IMG/VR virus record: IMGVR_UViG_3300032236_001232
Span: 1 to 64,000 of that record
DNA length: 64,000 nt
Origin: a virus
Reading direction: 5' to 3' (one strand)
Shown: positions 21,605-30,106 of the stretch, piece after piece
Layout of the letters: each line of letters opens with the position of its first letter
How positions within the stretch are numbered: the stretch's first letter is position 1
Made by a program: the position numbers and the translations under genes
Notes under the pieces: model-generated
Told to the model about the DNA's origin: nothing
Database searches by the model: none
What the model saw: only the letters and a program-made list of their open reading frames with translations

Positions 21605-22591
21605 TTAAGTTGATTGACGTTTGCGAATCATAGCAATAATGTCCGCGGCACGACTGCTGGCTTCACTACCTGAATCAGCGGCAGTCTCTTCTTCCTTGAC
21701 CTCTGGCTTTGGTGTAGCAACAACTTTAGCGGGTGTTGCTGCCGCAGCCTCAAAAGGGATGTCAGTATCCTCTACTGCTGCCCCACCTTTGGATCCAGTA
21801 GCAGTGCCGCCACCGCCCATACCTGCGGGTTTAAAGTAAGCACCCCAACGATCCATGTCAAATGCTTCACCATCAACTGATGCTTCAAACATTTCTTTCA
21901 TGACTTTGAGTTCAACTGCACCTGGCTTTTTAGGCAGGAAGTCTGACAGATTAAACAGACCATACTGTTTAATAGCAGCCTGTTCTGCTTCATTTAGCGC
22001 CCGTTCACGACGAGCCCAGTTGCTGGTGCTGTAGTCAGCATAGCCACCTTTGCTGGTTTTAACGATCTTAAAGTCCAGTCCACGAACATAGTCGGTGGGC
22101 AGTTCTTCGATCTCACTGTCCATCAGTGCGTTCTTAACAATGTTAAAGATTTGGCTACCGATGATAAAGCGACGGATAGGATTTTCTGGAGTCTTGTCCT
22201 CGGCCAGTTTGCTGTCAACCACAAAGCCTTGGAACAGATATGATTTCTTTTTCCAATAGCGGCGACCCATTTCTTCCAAGCTCTTGTCTTTAAACCATGG
22301 ACGAACTTCGGTAAGAATAGGGCAAGTCTCTCCCCACATCTCCATACAAGGCACTTGGACTTGTACAGGTTTGCTGCTGGTTTCGCCTTTAACTCCAGCA
22401 AAAGGCAGTTTGATTAGGTTGCGTTCAACCCAGAAAAAAGTGTTGTTTGAGTCTGCGTCCGGAAGGAATCGAACGGTAGCAGTTTGTCCGTCTTGGATAT
22501 TCCAGTGTGGATAAATTGCGTTGTCTCCAGTGCTAACAGTTTGTTGACTGGATTGTTGAAGTTTAGCGCGAATTTCTGCAAGAGTAGCCAT
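21605..22591 (-). CDS. 32: Single-stranded DNA-binding protein (T4 gp32-like)
   Basis: A 328-residue protein that coats single-stranded DNA in replication and recombination. The core resembles gp32: FLPDADSNNTFFWVERNLIKLPF near the start, then RYWKKKSYLFQGFVV, PTDYVRGLDFKIVKT and YADYSTSNWARRERAL. Only two Cys (VPCMEMWGETCPI) lie in the expected zinc region, so the classical gp32 zinc site may be altered. A Gly-rich linker (GMGGGGTATGSKGG) leads to an acidic C-tail of the type used for partner binding. AAGGAG precedes the ATG. Confidence 0.93.
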   Translation of the reverse strand: MATLAEIRAKLQQSSQQTVSTGDNAIYPHWNIQDGQTATVRFLPDADSNNTFFWVERNLIKLPFAGVKGETSSKPVQVQVPCMEMWGETCPILTEVRPWFKDKSLEEMGRRYWKKKSYLFQGFVVDSKLAEDKTPENPIRRFIIGSQIFNIVKNALMDSEIEELPTDYVRGLDFKIVKTSKGGYADYSTSNWARRERALNEAEQAAIKQYGLFNLSDFLPKKPGAVELKVMKEMFEASVDGEAFDMDRWGAYFKPAGMGGGGTATGSKGGAAVEDTDIPFEAAAATPAKVVATPKPEVKEEETAADSGSEASSRAADIIAMIRKRQST

Positions 22592-22660
22592 AATATTTCT
22601 CCTTAATGTTTATGTGCCTATTTTATGCCATTCCTTCTAGCCCACTGACTAAAAGAAAAA

Positions 22661-22694
22661 AGTTAGCATACAGCTATTGTATGCTAACTTTATT
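22661..22694 (-). terminator. Rho-independent terminator after the adhesin/cupin transcript
   Basis: On the minus strand AAGTTAGCATACA, a 5-base loop ATAGC, and TGTATGCTAACTT form a perfect 13-bp stem followed by TTTTCTTTT. It lies between the stop of the cupin gene (22734) and gp32, and separates the leftward late adhesin transcript from the recombination genes. The stem is nearly symmetric and could work in both directions. Confidence 0.85.
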
Positions 22695-22733
22695 TATCTC
22701 GCAACCTCAAGTTTTGCCAGAAATTTGCTTTTA

Positions 22734-23078
22734 TCAATCTACCTTTGCAGCAGCTGACAATGGGTTATGTCGGTCTTCAAACATTTCGTCAACTACATTC
22801 CCATCCATATCTCTCAGAGCAAAAACACAGTAATATAGTACATCGTCAGTTAACGCTGTAATTTTATGTTCATGTTCTTTTTTGATCACTATAAAGGTAG
22901 GTGCTGTAAATTCTTTTGTTGGATTTCCGGTAACCTCTATTTGAACACTGCCTTTTACCAATAAGGTAACATGATCAAAATAATGTTTATGCCCGGCGTG
23001 ACTATCACCGGATTTATCCAGCGTGTTTTGTCTTACCCAGATGTTACCAAAATATCCTAATTCGTGATATAAGTTCAT
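22734..23078 (-). CDS. Cupin-fold protein at the end of the adhesin cluster
   Basis: A 114-residue protein. A cupin motif is seen in HAGHKHYFDHVTLLVKGSVQIEV (His/His/Glu-type site) and in a second half containing IVIKKEHEHKI. The start is ATG 23078, in a 4-base overlap with the upstream gene's TGA, so translation is coupled. Small cupins at the ends of phage fibre clusters could bind sugars or metals or act in assembly. The substrate is not visible. Confidence 0.65.
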   Translation of the reverse strand: MNLYHELGYFGNIWVRQNTLDKSGDSHAGHKHYFDHVTLLVKGSVQIEVTGNPTKEFTAPTFIVIKKEHEHKITALTDDVLYYCVFALRDMDGNVVDEMFEDRHNPLSAAAKVD

Positions 23079-23458
23079 AAGTATTCCACTTTGGTTCCAG
23101 TTTCCCATTGTTGGTTTGTTTCATTCCATTGATATATTTTACCATCCAATGGATAACTTACAGGTGCTTCCCACCAGCAGGTATCTTCATTTAATATCCA
23201 ACTAGCATATGGTTTAGGATGAATGAAAGCATCACGAGATTGATCATAAAAAGATCCAATGGCGGCGTAATTTTTTCTAAACGGTGTACCACCTAATAAA
23301 TGAACACCACCTTGCGTATTGTAGCTGGTGCGTTTACAAACCTGCCCTCGAACTTCGCTGTATACCTGTTCCCAATCGATTCCGTCGTCTCCTTCGTCTT
23401 TTCCAGGAATAACTTCCGTAACAATATTATCTTGATCTAAGAATGCGTAATGTGCCAT
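23075..23458 (-). CDS. Fibre-associated MAH-type protein (paralogue A)
   Basis: A 127-residue protein with the pattern MAHYAFLD...TSYNTQGGVHLLGGTPFRKNYAAIGSFYD...PKPYASWILNEDTCWWEAPVSYPLDGKIYQWNE. It shares most of this with the gene at 25273. Such proteins are common near fibre genes of aquatic T4-like phages. Composition suggests a small beta-rich domain that may sit on a fibre or assist its assembly. It lies between the cupin gene and the long glycine-rich adhesin, all cotranscribed. Confidence 0.65.
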   Translation of the reverse strand: MAHYAFLDQDNIVTEVIPGKDEGDDGIDWEQVYSEVRGQVCKRTSYNTQGGVHLLGGTPFRKNYAAIGSFYDQSRDAFIHPKPYASWILNEDTCWWEAPVSYPLDGKIYQWNETNQQWETGTKVEYL

Positions 23459-23470
23459 TTTAATTACCTT

Positions 23471-25267
23471 TTAAGCAAATACAATATTACCGGTTCCGGC
23501 AGTAAAAGTATATATGCGATATCCTGCACGAGTAGATGTATCTACGGAATATGTCAATCCGCCACCTATTGAAGAAAGAGCAGGTAAAGTTGTCGGGTAG
23601 ACAATAACAACAACCCCAGCCGAACCATTCCCACCGGAGTATGTTACGGTCGGTCCTGGCGGGTTTGGTTGTCCACCGCCACCGCCACCTCCGCTACCAC
23701 GATTTGCCGGAGATGCATTAGATCCGTTAGATCTTCTTCCCCCTGCACCACCGCCTCCTGAGCCGCCCGATCCTAGTGTTCCAGCATCACCTCCAGCACC
23801 GCCTCCACCGCCCCCGGCATATGTTACACTGCTGCCTGTGATGGAAGAAGCAGTTCCGTTGCCTCCACTTCCTGCGTTACCTCCGTAAGCTGCTATACCT
23901 CCATCGCCGCCACTGCCGCCGCCACCGCCGCAGCTATCAGGAGAATTTCTTCCCGATCCACCACCTTGCCCACCGTTATTTCCTTGCCCAACTGTTCCCA
24001 AAGCAGGTATCCTTGCACTATTATATCCGAAACTGCCACCTCCGCCGCTGCCACCTGTTGTTGGTCCACTATCGCAAGATCCTCCGCCTCCTCCTCCCAA
24101 TGAAGTGGCTGAAGAAAATACACTATTTGATCCAGTACCTCCGCGATAGCTAGTCCCAGCCGATCCACTTCCACCTGCGCCAACTGTTACCAATACATTA
24201 GCACCGGCTGTAACTCCATATGAAGGATAGTATTGAAAACCACCTGCACCACCACCGCCGCCTTGCGCCCAGTCTAGTACAGTTTTTCCACCACCGCCGC
24301 CGCCGCCGGCAACTAGAAGTAATTCAACAGTTCTATTTGCTAGATAAGTTGGAGTAGTTGGTGCTAGTGTTCCGCTAGAGGTAAATGTGTGAATGACATA
24401 GTTACCTGTACAGGTAACCGTTCCGCCGGTAAAGTACTGGACGAAACCGGGATAGCGTATGACCACAATACCAGAGCCGCCAGATAAACCAGTAGCCGCA
24501 GCATTGCCGCCTCCGCCGCCTCCAGTATTTGTAGTTCCGGTAGTAGCTAATGCTTGAGAATTTTGATTTGCTCCGTAGCCTCCTCCACCTATACCCCCAA
24601 TTGCTGTAGTGTTAACACTGCTATGACTTGCACCGCCGCCCCCACCGGCATAAACAACACGAGTTCCAGTAATATCAGATGCAATACCTGCACCTCCATT
24701 GCCTCCGGAAGGAAAAGTTGTTGCTCCCCATGGGATAAGTCCAGCAGTCCCGGCCCCGCCGCCACCTGCCCCGCCATATGGGTAAGTTGTGTTTGATGAT
24801 GTCACATAAGCAGTGCCACCTGCATTACCTTGTCCTGAAATTCCTGAACCACCACCTAACCCATAACTATTATTTGCTTGACCACCTCCACCACCGGACC
24901 CGCCAACTGTTCCTGCTCCGCCGTATGCACCACCATAACCACCACCAGTGGCTACAATACGACCAGTAGATGCTCCGGAACCGGTAGCATCAAATACAGA
25001 CGCTCCGCCTTGAGTGCCAGGATTACCACCAGTGCCGCCGGCGCCAACTGTTACATAATAAGAACTACCTGCTGTGATACCGGCATAACCTTGAAGTAAT
25101 CCACCTGCTCCGCCTCCGCCGCCGGACGCAGAACTTTGTGAACCACCCCCGCCTCCGCCAGCTACGATCAAGTACTCTATTACAGTAGGAGGGATACCTA
25201 CCCAATCATTATTTTTAACGGCTTGAGCAACTTGGCTCAGCGTCCACATCCCACTGTATGCTGGCAT
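23471..25267 (-). CDS. Glycine-rich adhesin-like protein (598 aa)
   Basis: The start ATG 25267 has AGGAG 8 bases upstream, overlapping the end of the previous gene. The protein begins MPAYSGMWTLSQVAQAVKNNDW and then has two long glycine-rich domains. Each opens with the signature hydrophobic-YLIVAGGGGGG or ELLLVAGGGGGG, followed by GGGGGAGG-type runs and IVVIRYPG or VVIVYPTT. Such domains resemble adhesins at the tips of tail fibres (T4-like gp38 type) that form polyglycine helices. The C-terminus ends AGTGNIVFA, as in its paralogues. Probable receptor-binding protein. Confidence 0.75.
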   Translation of the reverse strand: MPAYSGMWTLSQVAQAVKNNDWVGIPPTVIEYLIVAGGGGGGSQSSASGGGGGAGGLLQGYAGITAGSSYYVTVGAGGTGGNPGTQGGASVFDATGSGASTGRIVATGGGYGGAYGGAGTVGGSGGGGGQANNSYGLGGGSGISGQGNAGGTAYVTSSNTTYPYGGAGGGGAGTAGLIPWGATTFPSGGNGGAGIASDITGTRVVYAGGGGGASHSSVNTTAIGGIGGGGYGANQNSQALATTGTTNTGGGGGGNAAATGLSGGSGIVVIRYPGFVQYFTGGTVTCTGNYVIHTFTSSGTLAPTTPTYLANRTVELLLVAGGGGGGGKTVLDWAQGGGGGAGGFQYYPSYGVTAGANVLVTVGAGGSGSAGTSYRGGTGSNSVFSSATSLGGGGGGSCDSGPTTGGSGGGGSFGYNSARIPALGTVGQGNNGGQGGGSGRNSPDSCGGGGGSGGDGGIAAYGGNAGSGGNGTASSITGSSVTYAGGGGGGAGGDAGTLGSGGSGGGGAGGRRSNGSNASPANRGSGGGGGGGQPNPPGPTVTYSGGNGSAGVVVIVYPTTLPALSSIGGGLTYSVDTSTRAGYRIYTFTAGTGNIVFA

Positions 25268-25272
25268 TTCTA

Positions 25273-25635
25273 TTACTCCTGCGTCGGTAGAACGACTTCG
25301 GTCCAACTAGTTGTTGCTTCGTTCCAAGTATACATCTTGCCATCAGATGGATAGGATATAGGTGGATTCCACAAACATGTTGCCTCATCTAATAACCAAC
25401 TGGCATATGGTTTAGGTGGAATAAAAGCATCTCTTACACTGTCATAAGTGTAACCAACGCCTGCATAATTCTTACGCAATGGTGTGCCGCCTTGAGAGTG
25501 TACTCCGCCTTGTGTGTTGTAACTGGTTTGAATCCAACTAGCAGGGTCACCCCAATGTCCTAGTTCAAGAACATCACGTTCAATCACAATCACCTGGGTG
25601 ACTATACCGTTTTCTACTTTTGCAAAATGTGCCAT
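25273..25635 (-). CDS. Fibre-associated MAH-type protein (paralogue B)
   Basis: A 120-residue paralogue of the gene at 23075, sharing SYNTQGGVHSQGGTPLRKNYAGVGYTYD and PKPYASWLLDEATCLWNPP. The two flank the 598-residue glycine-rich adhesin, so the adhesin and its satellite were probably duplicated or shuffled as a unit. AGAGGA precedes ATG. Function unknown; a fibre-attached domain is likely. Confidence 0.65.
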   Translation of the reverse strand: MAHFAKVENGIVTQVIVIERDVLELGHWGDPASWIQTSYNTQGGVHSQGGTPLRKNYAGVGYTYDSVRDAFIPPKPYASWLLDEATCLWNPPISYPSDGKMYTWNEATTSWTEVVLPTQE

Positions 25636-25652
25636 TTTATTGTCCTCTTATT

Positions 25653-26540
25653 TTAGAAAGTTATGGTACCACTACTGGTCCAAATATATATCTGATATTC
25701 GTTATTGTATCGAATTTGCGGATTGCCTGTGGTGCTCACAGGCGGTGCTAGATTCCGTGGATAACGAATGATGACTATACCAGACCCACCAGAACCGCTA
25801 TATATTGTGCTAACATTATAAAATCCACCACCACCACCTCCGCTGCCTGAATTAGCAATAGCAGGATAACCATTACAACCAGTTGGGTTACTAACCGGGG
25901 TTCCTGTACCGCCATTCCCACCACCTGCTACGCCTAGCCCTGCAATATAAGATACATTATTTGATCCACCCCCGCCCCCACCGGCATAGAAAACTCTCGA
26001 ACCTGTAATTGTTGAAACCATTCCGGCACCGCCACTCGCTCCAACAGCAGTAATAACATCAAGCCCTACACTTCCAGCACCGCCACCTCCTCCACCAAAA
26101 TAATCAGTTTTCAAAGCACCCAACCCGCCTGAGTTACCTTGACCTGATATACCCGATCCGCCGGCTGTCAATTGTCCACCACAGCCGCCTCCTCCTGATC
26201 CGCCGGAACCGCCAGCTGTAGTGCCGCCGGAACCACCTCCTCCGCCAGTTGCGGTAATACCACCAAATACTGAATTACTTCCGTTGTTTATTGTTGTAGT
26301 AGTAGCATTGGTTGCACCCCATGAAGCGCCTCCTGCACCGACGGTAACTGTAATACTCGATCCCGGTGTGATCGCATATCCTGCAGCAGTCAGTAGACCA
26401 CCGGCACCCCCGCCCCCGCCAATATAAGCACCACCGGCACCACCTCCAGCAACCACAAGGTATTCTACAGTGGCAGTCTTTTGGTCAGTGAAGGGATTAA
26501 ATGTTGCACTAACAAATCCGCCTAGATAATTATTACTCAT
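25653..26540 (-). CDS. Glycine-rich adhesin-like protein (295 aa)
   Basis: A 295-residue protein with one copy of the glycine-rich domain (VEYLVVAGGGAGG ... IVIIRYPRNL) and a short C-terminal beta segment ending IWTSSGTITF. The repeated GGGGG/AGG runs suggest polyglycine helices. The terminal segment is shared with the three other glycine-rich products, implying a common trimerisation or attachment element. Probable receptor-binding or fibre-tip protein. Confidence 0.7.
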   Translation of the reverse strand: MSNNYLGGFVSATFNPFTDQKTATVEYLVVAGGGAGGAYIGGGGGAGGLLTAAGYAITPGSSITVTVGAGGASWGATNATTTTINNGSNSVFGGITATGGGGGSGGTTAGGSGGSGGGGCGGQLTAGGSGISGQGNSGGLGALKTDYFGGGGGGAGSVGLDVITAVGASGGAGMVSTITGSRVFYAGGGGGGSNNVSYIAGLGVAGGGNGGTGTPVSNPTGCNGYPAIANSGSGGGGGGFYNVSTIYSGSGGSGIVIIRYPRNLAPPVSTTGNPQIRYNNEYQIYIWTSSGTITF

Positions 26541-26551
26541 AGTGTTGTTAT

Positions 26552-28834
26552 TTAAAAGGTTATTGTTCCGCTACCTGTATATGTGTACACACGGTTTTTA
26601 TATCCTAAACCAGTTGCGAATGGACTGGACTGGCTCCAAGTTGGCACCGCTGCACTTACGTTACCTTGTGCAAGCACAACAGTTGATGTAGAAGAATCTG
26701 CAAAATAAGACCCAGACACTGAATTTAATAGTAGTTTAGTTCCAGATATTGCCGTTAATGGTGCTGTTGGAACTGTTAATGTTGTTAACGACGGGTTGTA
26801 CACAGCCGTGTTTGTCATTCTTAAATTAGTAAAATAACCATTTGGATTGTATAAATTTGGCGCTTGGTTGTATGCTCCCCATACAAAATTAGTGCAATCC
26901 ACTGCTTGCGAGTTGCTTGCATTAGTTGCATATCTTGTACCATTTGAAAACAAAGATATAGTGGTTCCTGATCTTACAACCGCGATATGTGTCCATGTGT
27001 TAACCAAAAGAGAAGCGGTATTGCTACTTATAAGTTGAAACATTGACCCTGTTGCGTTTTGATAATACAAATAATTTGATGCTGGATTGTACTGAATATA
27101 GATATTATTGCCACCGGAAAACCAAATTTTAAGTGCTGATAGGTCGGTAATAAACACCCACATCTCAATTGTAAAATCGCCAGTTCCTAAATTCAAATTG
27201 CTCGAGGTTGCGCTCATGTATTGATTTGCTGTGCCAGAAAAGTACATACTCCCAGATCCACTAGTGCCAACGGTTGGACTACCAGTAGTCGCAGTGGCTC
27301 CGGCATAAGTGTCTGGGTAACTTAAGACGACAATGCCAGAGCCGCCAGAGCCGCCTGCGTAAAAAGTTGTAGGGCTTAAACTAAGGCCGCCACCCCCACC
27401 TCCGCCTCCGGTATTTGGAGTTCCGTTAGTACCAGTAGTTGTTAAACTTCCAGCGCCGCCGCCGCCGGTTCCTCCTGTAGTTGTGGTGGTTACAGTAGTT
27501 CCTCTATAATCGCCGCCGCCGCCTCCTCCGCCAGCAAAGACAGTTACTGTGCCAGTAATAATAGATGCAATACCTGCCCCGCCATTTCCTGACAATTGCG
27601 GCCCAGTACTATTATAGTAGTAATCTTGTCCGGCGGCTCCTGCTCCGCCACCTCCGCCTGACTTAGGGTAGTTTATATTATTACCTGACCCACCTTTGTT
27701 TCCTTGACCGGCAATTCCTTGGCTGCCTCCTACTTGATTATTAGAACTTCCGCCTGAACCTCCGCCTGAACCTCCTGCAGAAGATGATATACCAGAAGCT
27801 CCTCCACCACCACCGCCTGTAGCAGTAATGGATCCAAAGACGGAATTTTGACCAACAGAACCGACTAATGTGTTGTCACTAGAAGACAATGCTCCTCCGG
27901 CACCGCCGCCACCTACAGTAACAGTGATAGCAGATCCTGCGGTAACAGACACAGATCCTTGAAGTAATCCCCCGCCTCCTCCTCCGCCACCGGCGTTACC
28001 ATTGCCGCCTCCTCCTCCGCCGGCAACCACAAGGTAGTCTACCACCGGAGGTGGAAGGTGAGTAATTTGAGTAAATGGATACGCTTGAACTGGATTACTT
28101 CCGTTAGTTCCGGAATATATTGTACCATCCATTCCGGTAAATCCATTACCGCTATTATCAATAAGTGTTGAACTTTGGCATGTTAATAAAGAAGTACCGC
28201 TGATAGCAGTCAATGGACTAGTCGGCGGTGCAAAATTCGCGGTGTAAACAGCAGTACCTTTGACAAGACGAAAATTAGATACAATTCCTGTATGAAAGTT
28301 TATAAAACCTGGAGTCACGCTGGTTCTATGTGCCGAGATATCTAGTTCTGTAAATACCTGATCGTTTGAAGCATAACTTCCGGTACCTACACTTGTTCCA
28401 TTTACATAAACCTTTATTGAAGAACCGCTTCTAACAACCGCTACATGATACCAGTTGTTTATTACAGGAGTAAATGTTGTAGTAACTGCTGTCAGCGAAC
28501 TGCCAGATGTGTTTAATTGTTCCCATTTTAGGACATCAGTGGAGGAGCCGGCCCAAGAAAGATTGTAGTAAGATTGATCTGTGCTTCCTTTATTCCATGA
28601 CCAAACAGTACTTGCTGTATTAGCGCTCCATAAAATCCAAGATTCTATTGTATATGTAGTAGTTGTGCTTATATCTAATGGTCCAGAGGCTGTAATAGAA
28701 TATCTAATCATGCGATTACCGCCACCAGTTGAATTATTAAAAATAACTCCGTATGTAAGTGGTTGCTGGGGATTCCACGACTTTTGTTGTAAACCTTGTA
28801 GATGATGTTTTAAGGTAAAAATTCCTCTTGCCAT
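26552..28834 (-). CDS. LamG plus glycine-rich adhesin (760 aa)
   Basis: The protein has three parts. An N-terminal LamG/concanavalin-like domain (residues about 30-250) has YTIESWILWS and NWYHVAVVRSGSSIKVYVNG. A glycine-rich domain (about 265-510) opens VDYLVVAGGGGGG and closes IVVLSYPD. A second LamG domain (about 525-735) contains FTIEMWVFIT and NTWTHIAVVRSGTTISLFSNG. LamG domains commonly bind glycans, so the protein probably recognises a cell-surface sugar. The C-terminus ends YTGSGTITF, matching its paralogues. Confidence 0.75.
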   Translation of the reverse strand: MARGIFTLKHHLQGLQQKSWNPQQPLTYGVIFNNSTGGGNRMIRYSITASGPLDISTTTTYTIESWILWSANTASTVWSWNKGSTDQSYYNLSWAGSSTDVLKWEQLNTSGSSLTAVTTTFTPVINNWYHVAVVRSGSSIKVYVNGTSVGTGSYASNDQVFTELDISAHRTSVTPGFINFHTGIVSNFRLVKGTAVYTANFAPPTSPLTAISGTSLLTCQSSTLIDNSGNGFTGMDGTIYSGTNGSNPVQAYPFTQITHLPPPVVDYLVVAGGGGGGNGNAGGGGGGGGLLQGSVSVTAGSAITVTVGGGGAGGALSSSDNTLVGSVGQNSVFGSITATGGGGGGASGISSSAGGSGGGSGGSSNNQVGGSQGIAGQGNKGGSGNNINYPKSGGGGGAGAAGQDYYYNSTGPQLSGNGGAGIASIITGTVTVFAGGGGGGGDYRGTTVTTTTTGGTGGGGAGSLTTTGTNGTPNTGGGGGGGGLSLSPTTFYAGGSGGSGIVVLSYPDTYAGATATTGSPTVGTSGSGSMYFSGTANQYMSATSSNLNLGTGDFTIEMWVFITDLSALKIWFSGGNNIYIQYNPASNYLYYQNATGSMFQLISSNTASLLVNTWTHIAVVRSGTTISLFSNGTRYATNASNSQAVDCTNFVWGAYNQAPNLYNPNGYFTNLRMTNTAVYNPSLTTLTVPTAPLTAISGTKLLLNSVSGSYFADSSTSTVVLAQGNVSAAVPTWSQSSPFATGLGYKNRVYTYTGSGTITF

Positions 28835-28847
28835 AGTATATCCAACC

Positions 28848-29711
28848 TTAAAAAGTTATTGTTCCGCTAGCAACGAACACATACACTCGCCATGCACCTG
28901 CGATGTATGTTTGTGGACTACCAGTTGTTGCAGTCGCCTGGCCAAAATATGCCGGGTAACGGATAACTACAATGCCCGAGCCGCCTGCTACACCGTTTGA
29001 TGTCACTGTGCCAGATTTTCCGCCACCGCCACCGCCGCCACCGGTGTTAGAAACTCCAGTTGTTGCTAGTCCGTTAGTTCCATAACCGCCGCCACCGCCG
29101 CCCCCGCCACCGAGCCCCCCAGGGAATAGAGTATAACCTGTTCCGGCACCATAACCGCCTCCTCCACCGCCAGCATATTGAACTGGTGATCCAGTAATTT
29201 GTGAAACAACCCCTGCCCCGCCATTTGGAGCAGGAGCATTATTAATTCCACTACCCCCAACTGAACCCGCTCCGCCTCCGGCGCCAGCCGCTCCGTAGTC
29301 TGCTCCTGAGTATGAAGCGGCAGCACCGCCGTTATTACCTTGTCCTGCGGTTCCTGATCCATAAGTTGGATTGCCGGCAACTGCGCCACCACCGCCTGAA
29401 CCACCGGATTGGCCGGCCCCGTTATTTGATGTTCCAACGCCACCGCCTATGGCAGTTATAGTTCCAAAGACAGAATTTGACCCATTTGAACCAGATCCGC
29501 CTGCGCCAACGGTAACGGTAATACTTGAACCAATTGTAATAGGATACCCAGTTCCGGTGAGTAATCCACCAGCGCCGCCGCCTCCTCCTTGAGATTGTGC
29601 GTTACCACCAGCGCCGCCGCCGGCAACTACCAAATACTCAACGGTAGTGACAGGACCATTCAGCCCCGTAGAACCTGCCGAAAGTATCCCGCCGTTGTAA
29701 CGTTGTGACAT
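28848..29711 (-). CDS. Glycine-rich adhesin-like protein (287 aa)
   Basis: A 287-residue single glycine-rich domain protein beginning MSQRYNGGILSAG and carrying VEYLVVAGGGAGG near residue 25. It is one of four related products and ends VFVASGTITF. It is closest in plan to the 295-residue gene downstream. Probable fibre tip or decoration. Confidence 0.7.
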   Translation of the reverse strand: MSQRYNGGILSAGSTGLNGPVTTVEYLVVAGGGAGGNAQSQGGGGGAGGLLTGTGYPITIGSSITVTVGAGGSGSNGSNSVFGTITAIGGGVGTSNNGAGQSGGSGGGGAVAGNPTYGSGTAGQGNNGGAAASYSGADYGAAGAGGGAGSVGGSGINNAPAPNGGAGVVSQITGSPVQYAGGGGGGYGAGTGYTLFPGGLGGGGGGGGGYGTNGLATTGVSNTGGGGGGGGKSGTVTSNGVAGGSGIVVIRYPAYFGQATATTGSPQTYIAGAWRVYVFVASGTITF

Positions 29712-29729
29712 TATGTAACCGTATCGGGT

Positions 29730-30101
29730 TTAGGTTATGGCTTCGTAGCTGGCTACTAATTCTAGTGCGCTGCTAGTGCCCACCGTAACTACCACGCTTT
29801 GACCTTCGCCTACATAAAACGCAGTAGTCTTGTCTGTGATAATTAGCGATGCATAAGCTGGTACTGAAATTTGATAAGCAATACGATAAGCAGTACCACC
29901 GCCACTGATTGCACTATTAACTGATACTGTTACAGTGGCAGCATTGGCAGTTACGTTACTGGCCACAATGCTTTCTATTTTATTTACTGTACTGGTAGCT
30001 GGTGTTAGTGCTGTCCAAGTGTTAGCACTGGTGTTAGCGGGAATCAAATATGTGGTGTTGCCATATATGGTTGATGCCCCTATGATATTTGGATTGGCCA
30101 T
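29730..30101 (-). CDS. Small beta-rich virion-type protein
   Basis: A 123-residue protein of Ala, Thr, Ser and Val-rich beta sequence with an even rise-and-fall pattern (TVSVNSAISGGG, QISVPAYASLIITD). It looks like a single immunoglobulin- or jelly-roll-like fibre domain. GGGAG precedes the ATG. It is set between adhesin genes, so a fibre connector or cap is inferred. Confidence 0.6.
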   Translation of the reverse strand: MANPNIIGASTIYGNTTYLIPANTSANTWTALTPATSTVNKIESIVASNVTANAATVTVSVNSAISGGGTAYRIAYQISVPAYASLIITDKTTAFYVGEGQSVVVTVGTSSALELVASYEAIT

Positions 30102-30106
30102 TTTGT

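Noticed and set aside
22622-22660. Sigma70-type promoter for gp32 (CATAAAAT region)
   Set aside because: No -35 at proper spacing was found, so the call cannot be supported.
22661-22694. Possible attachment-site-like inverted repeat
   Set aside because: The perfect stem is followed by a T tract at the end of a transcript and is better explained as a terminator.
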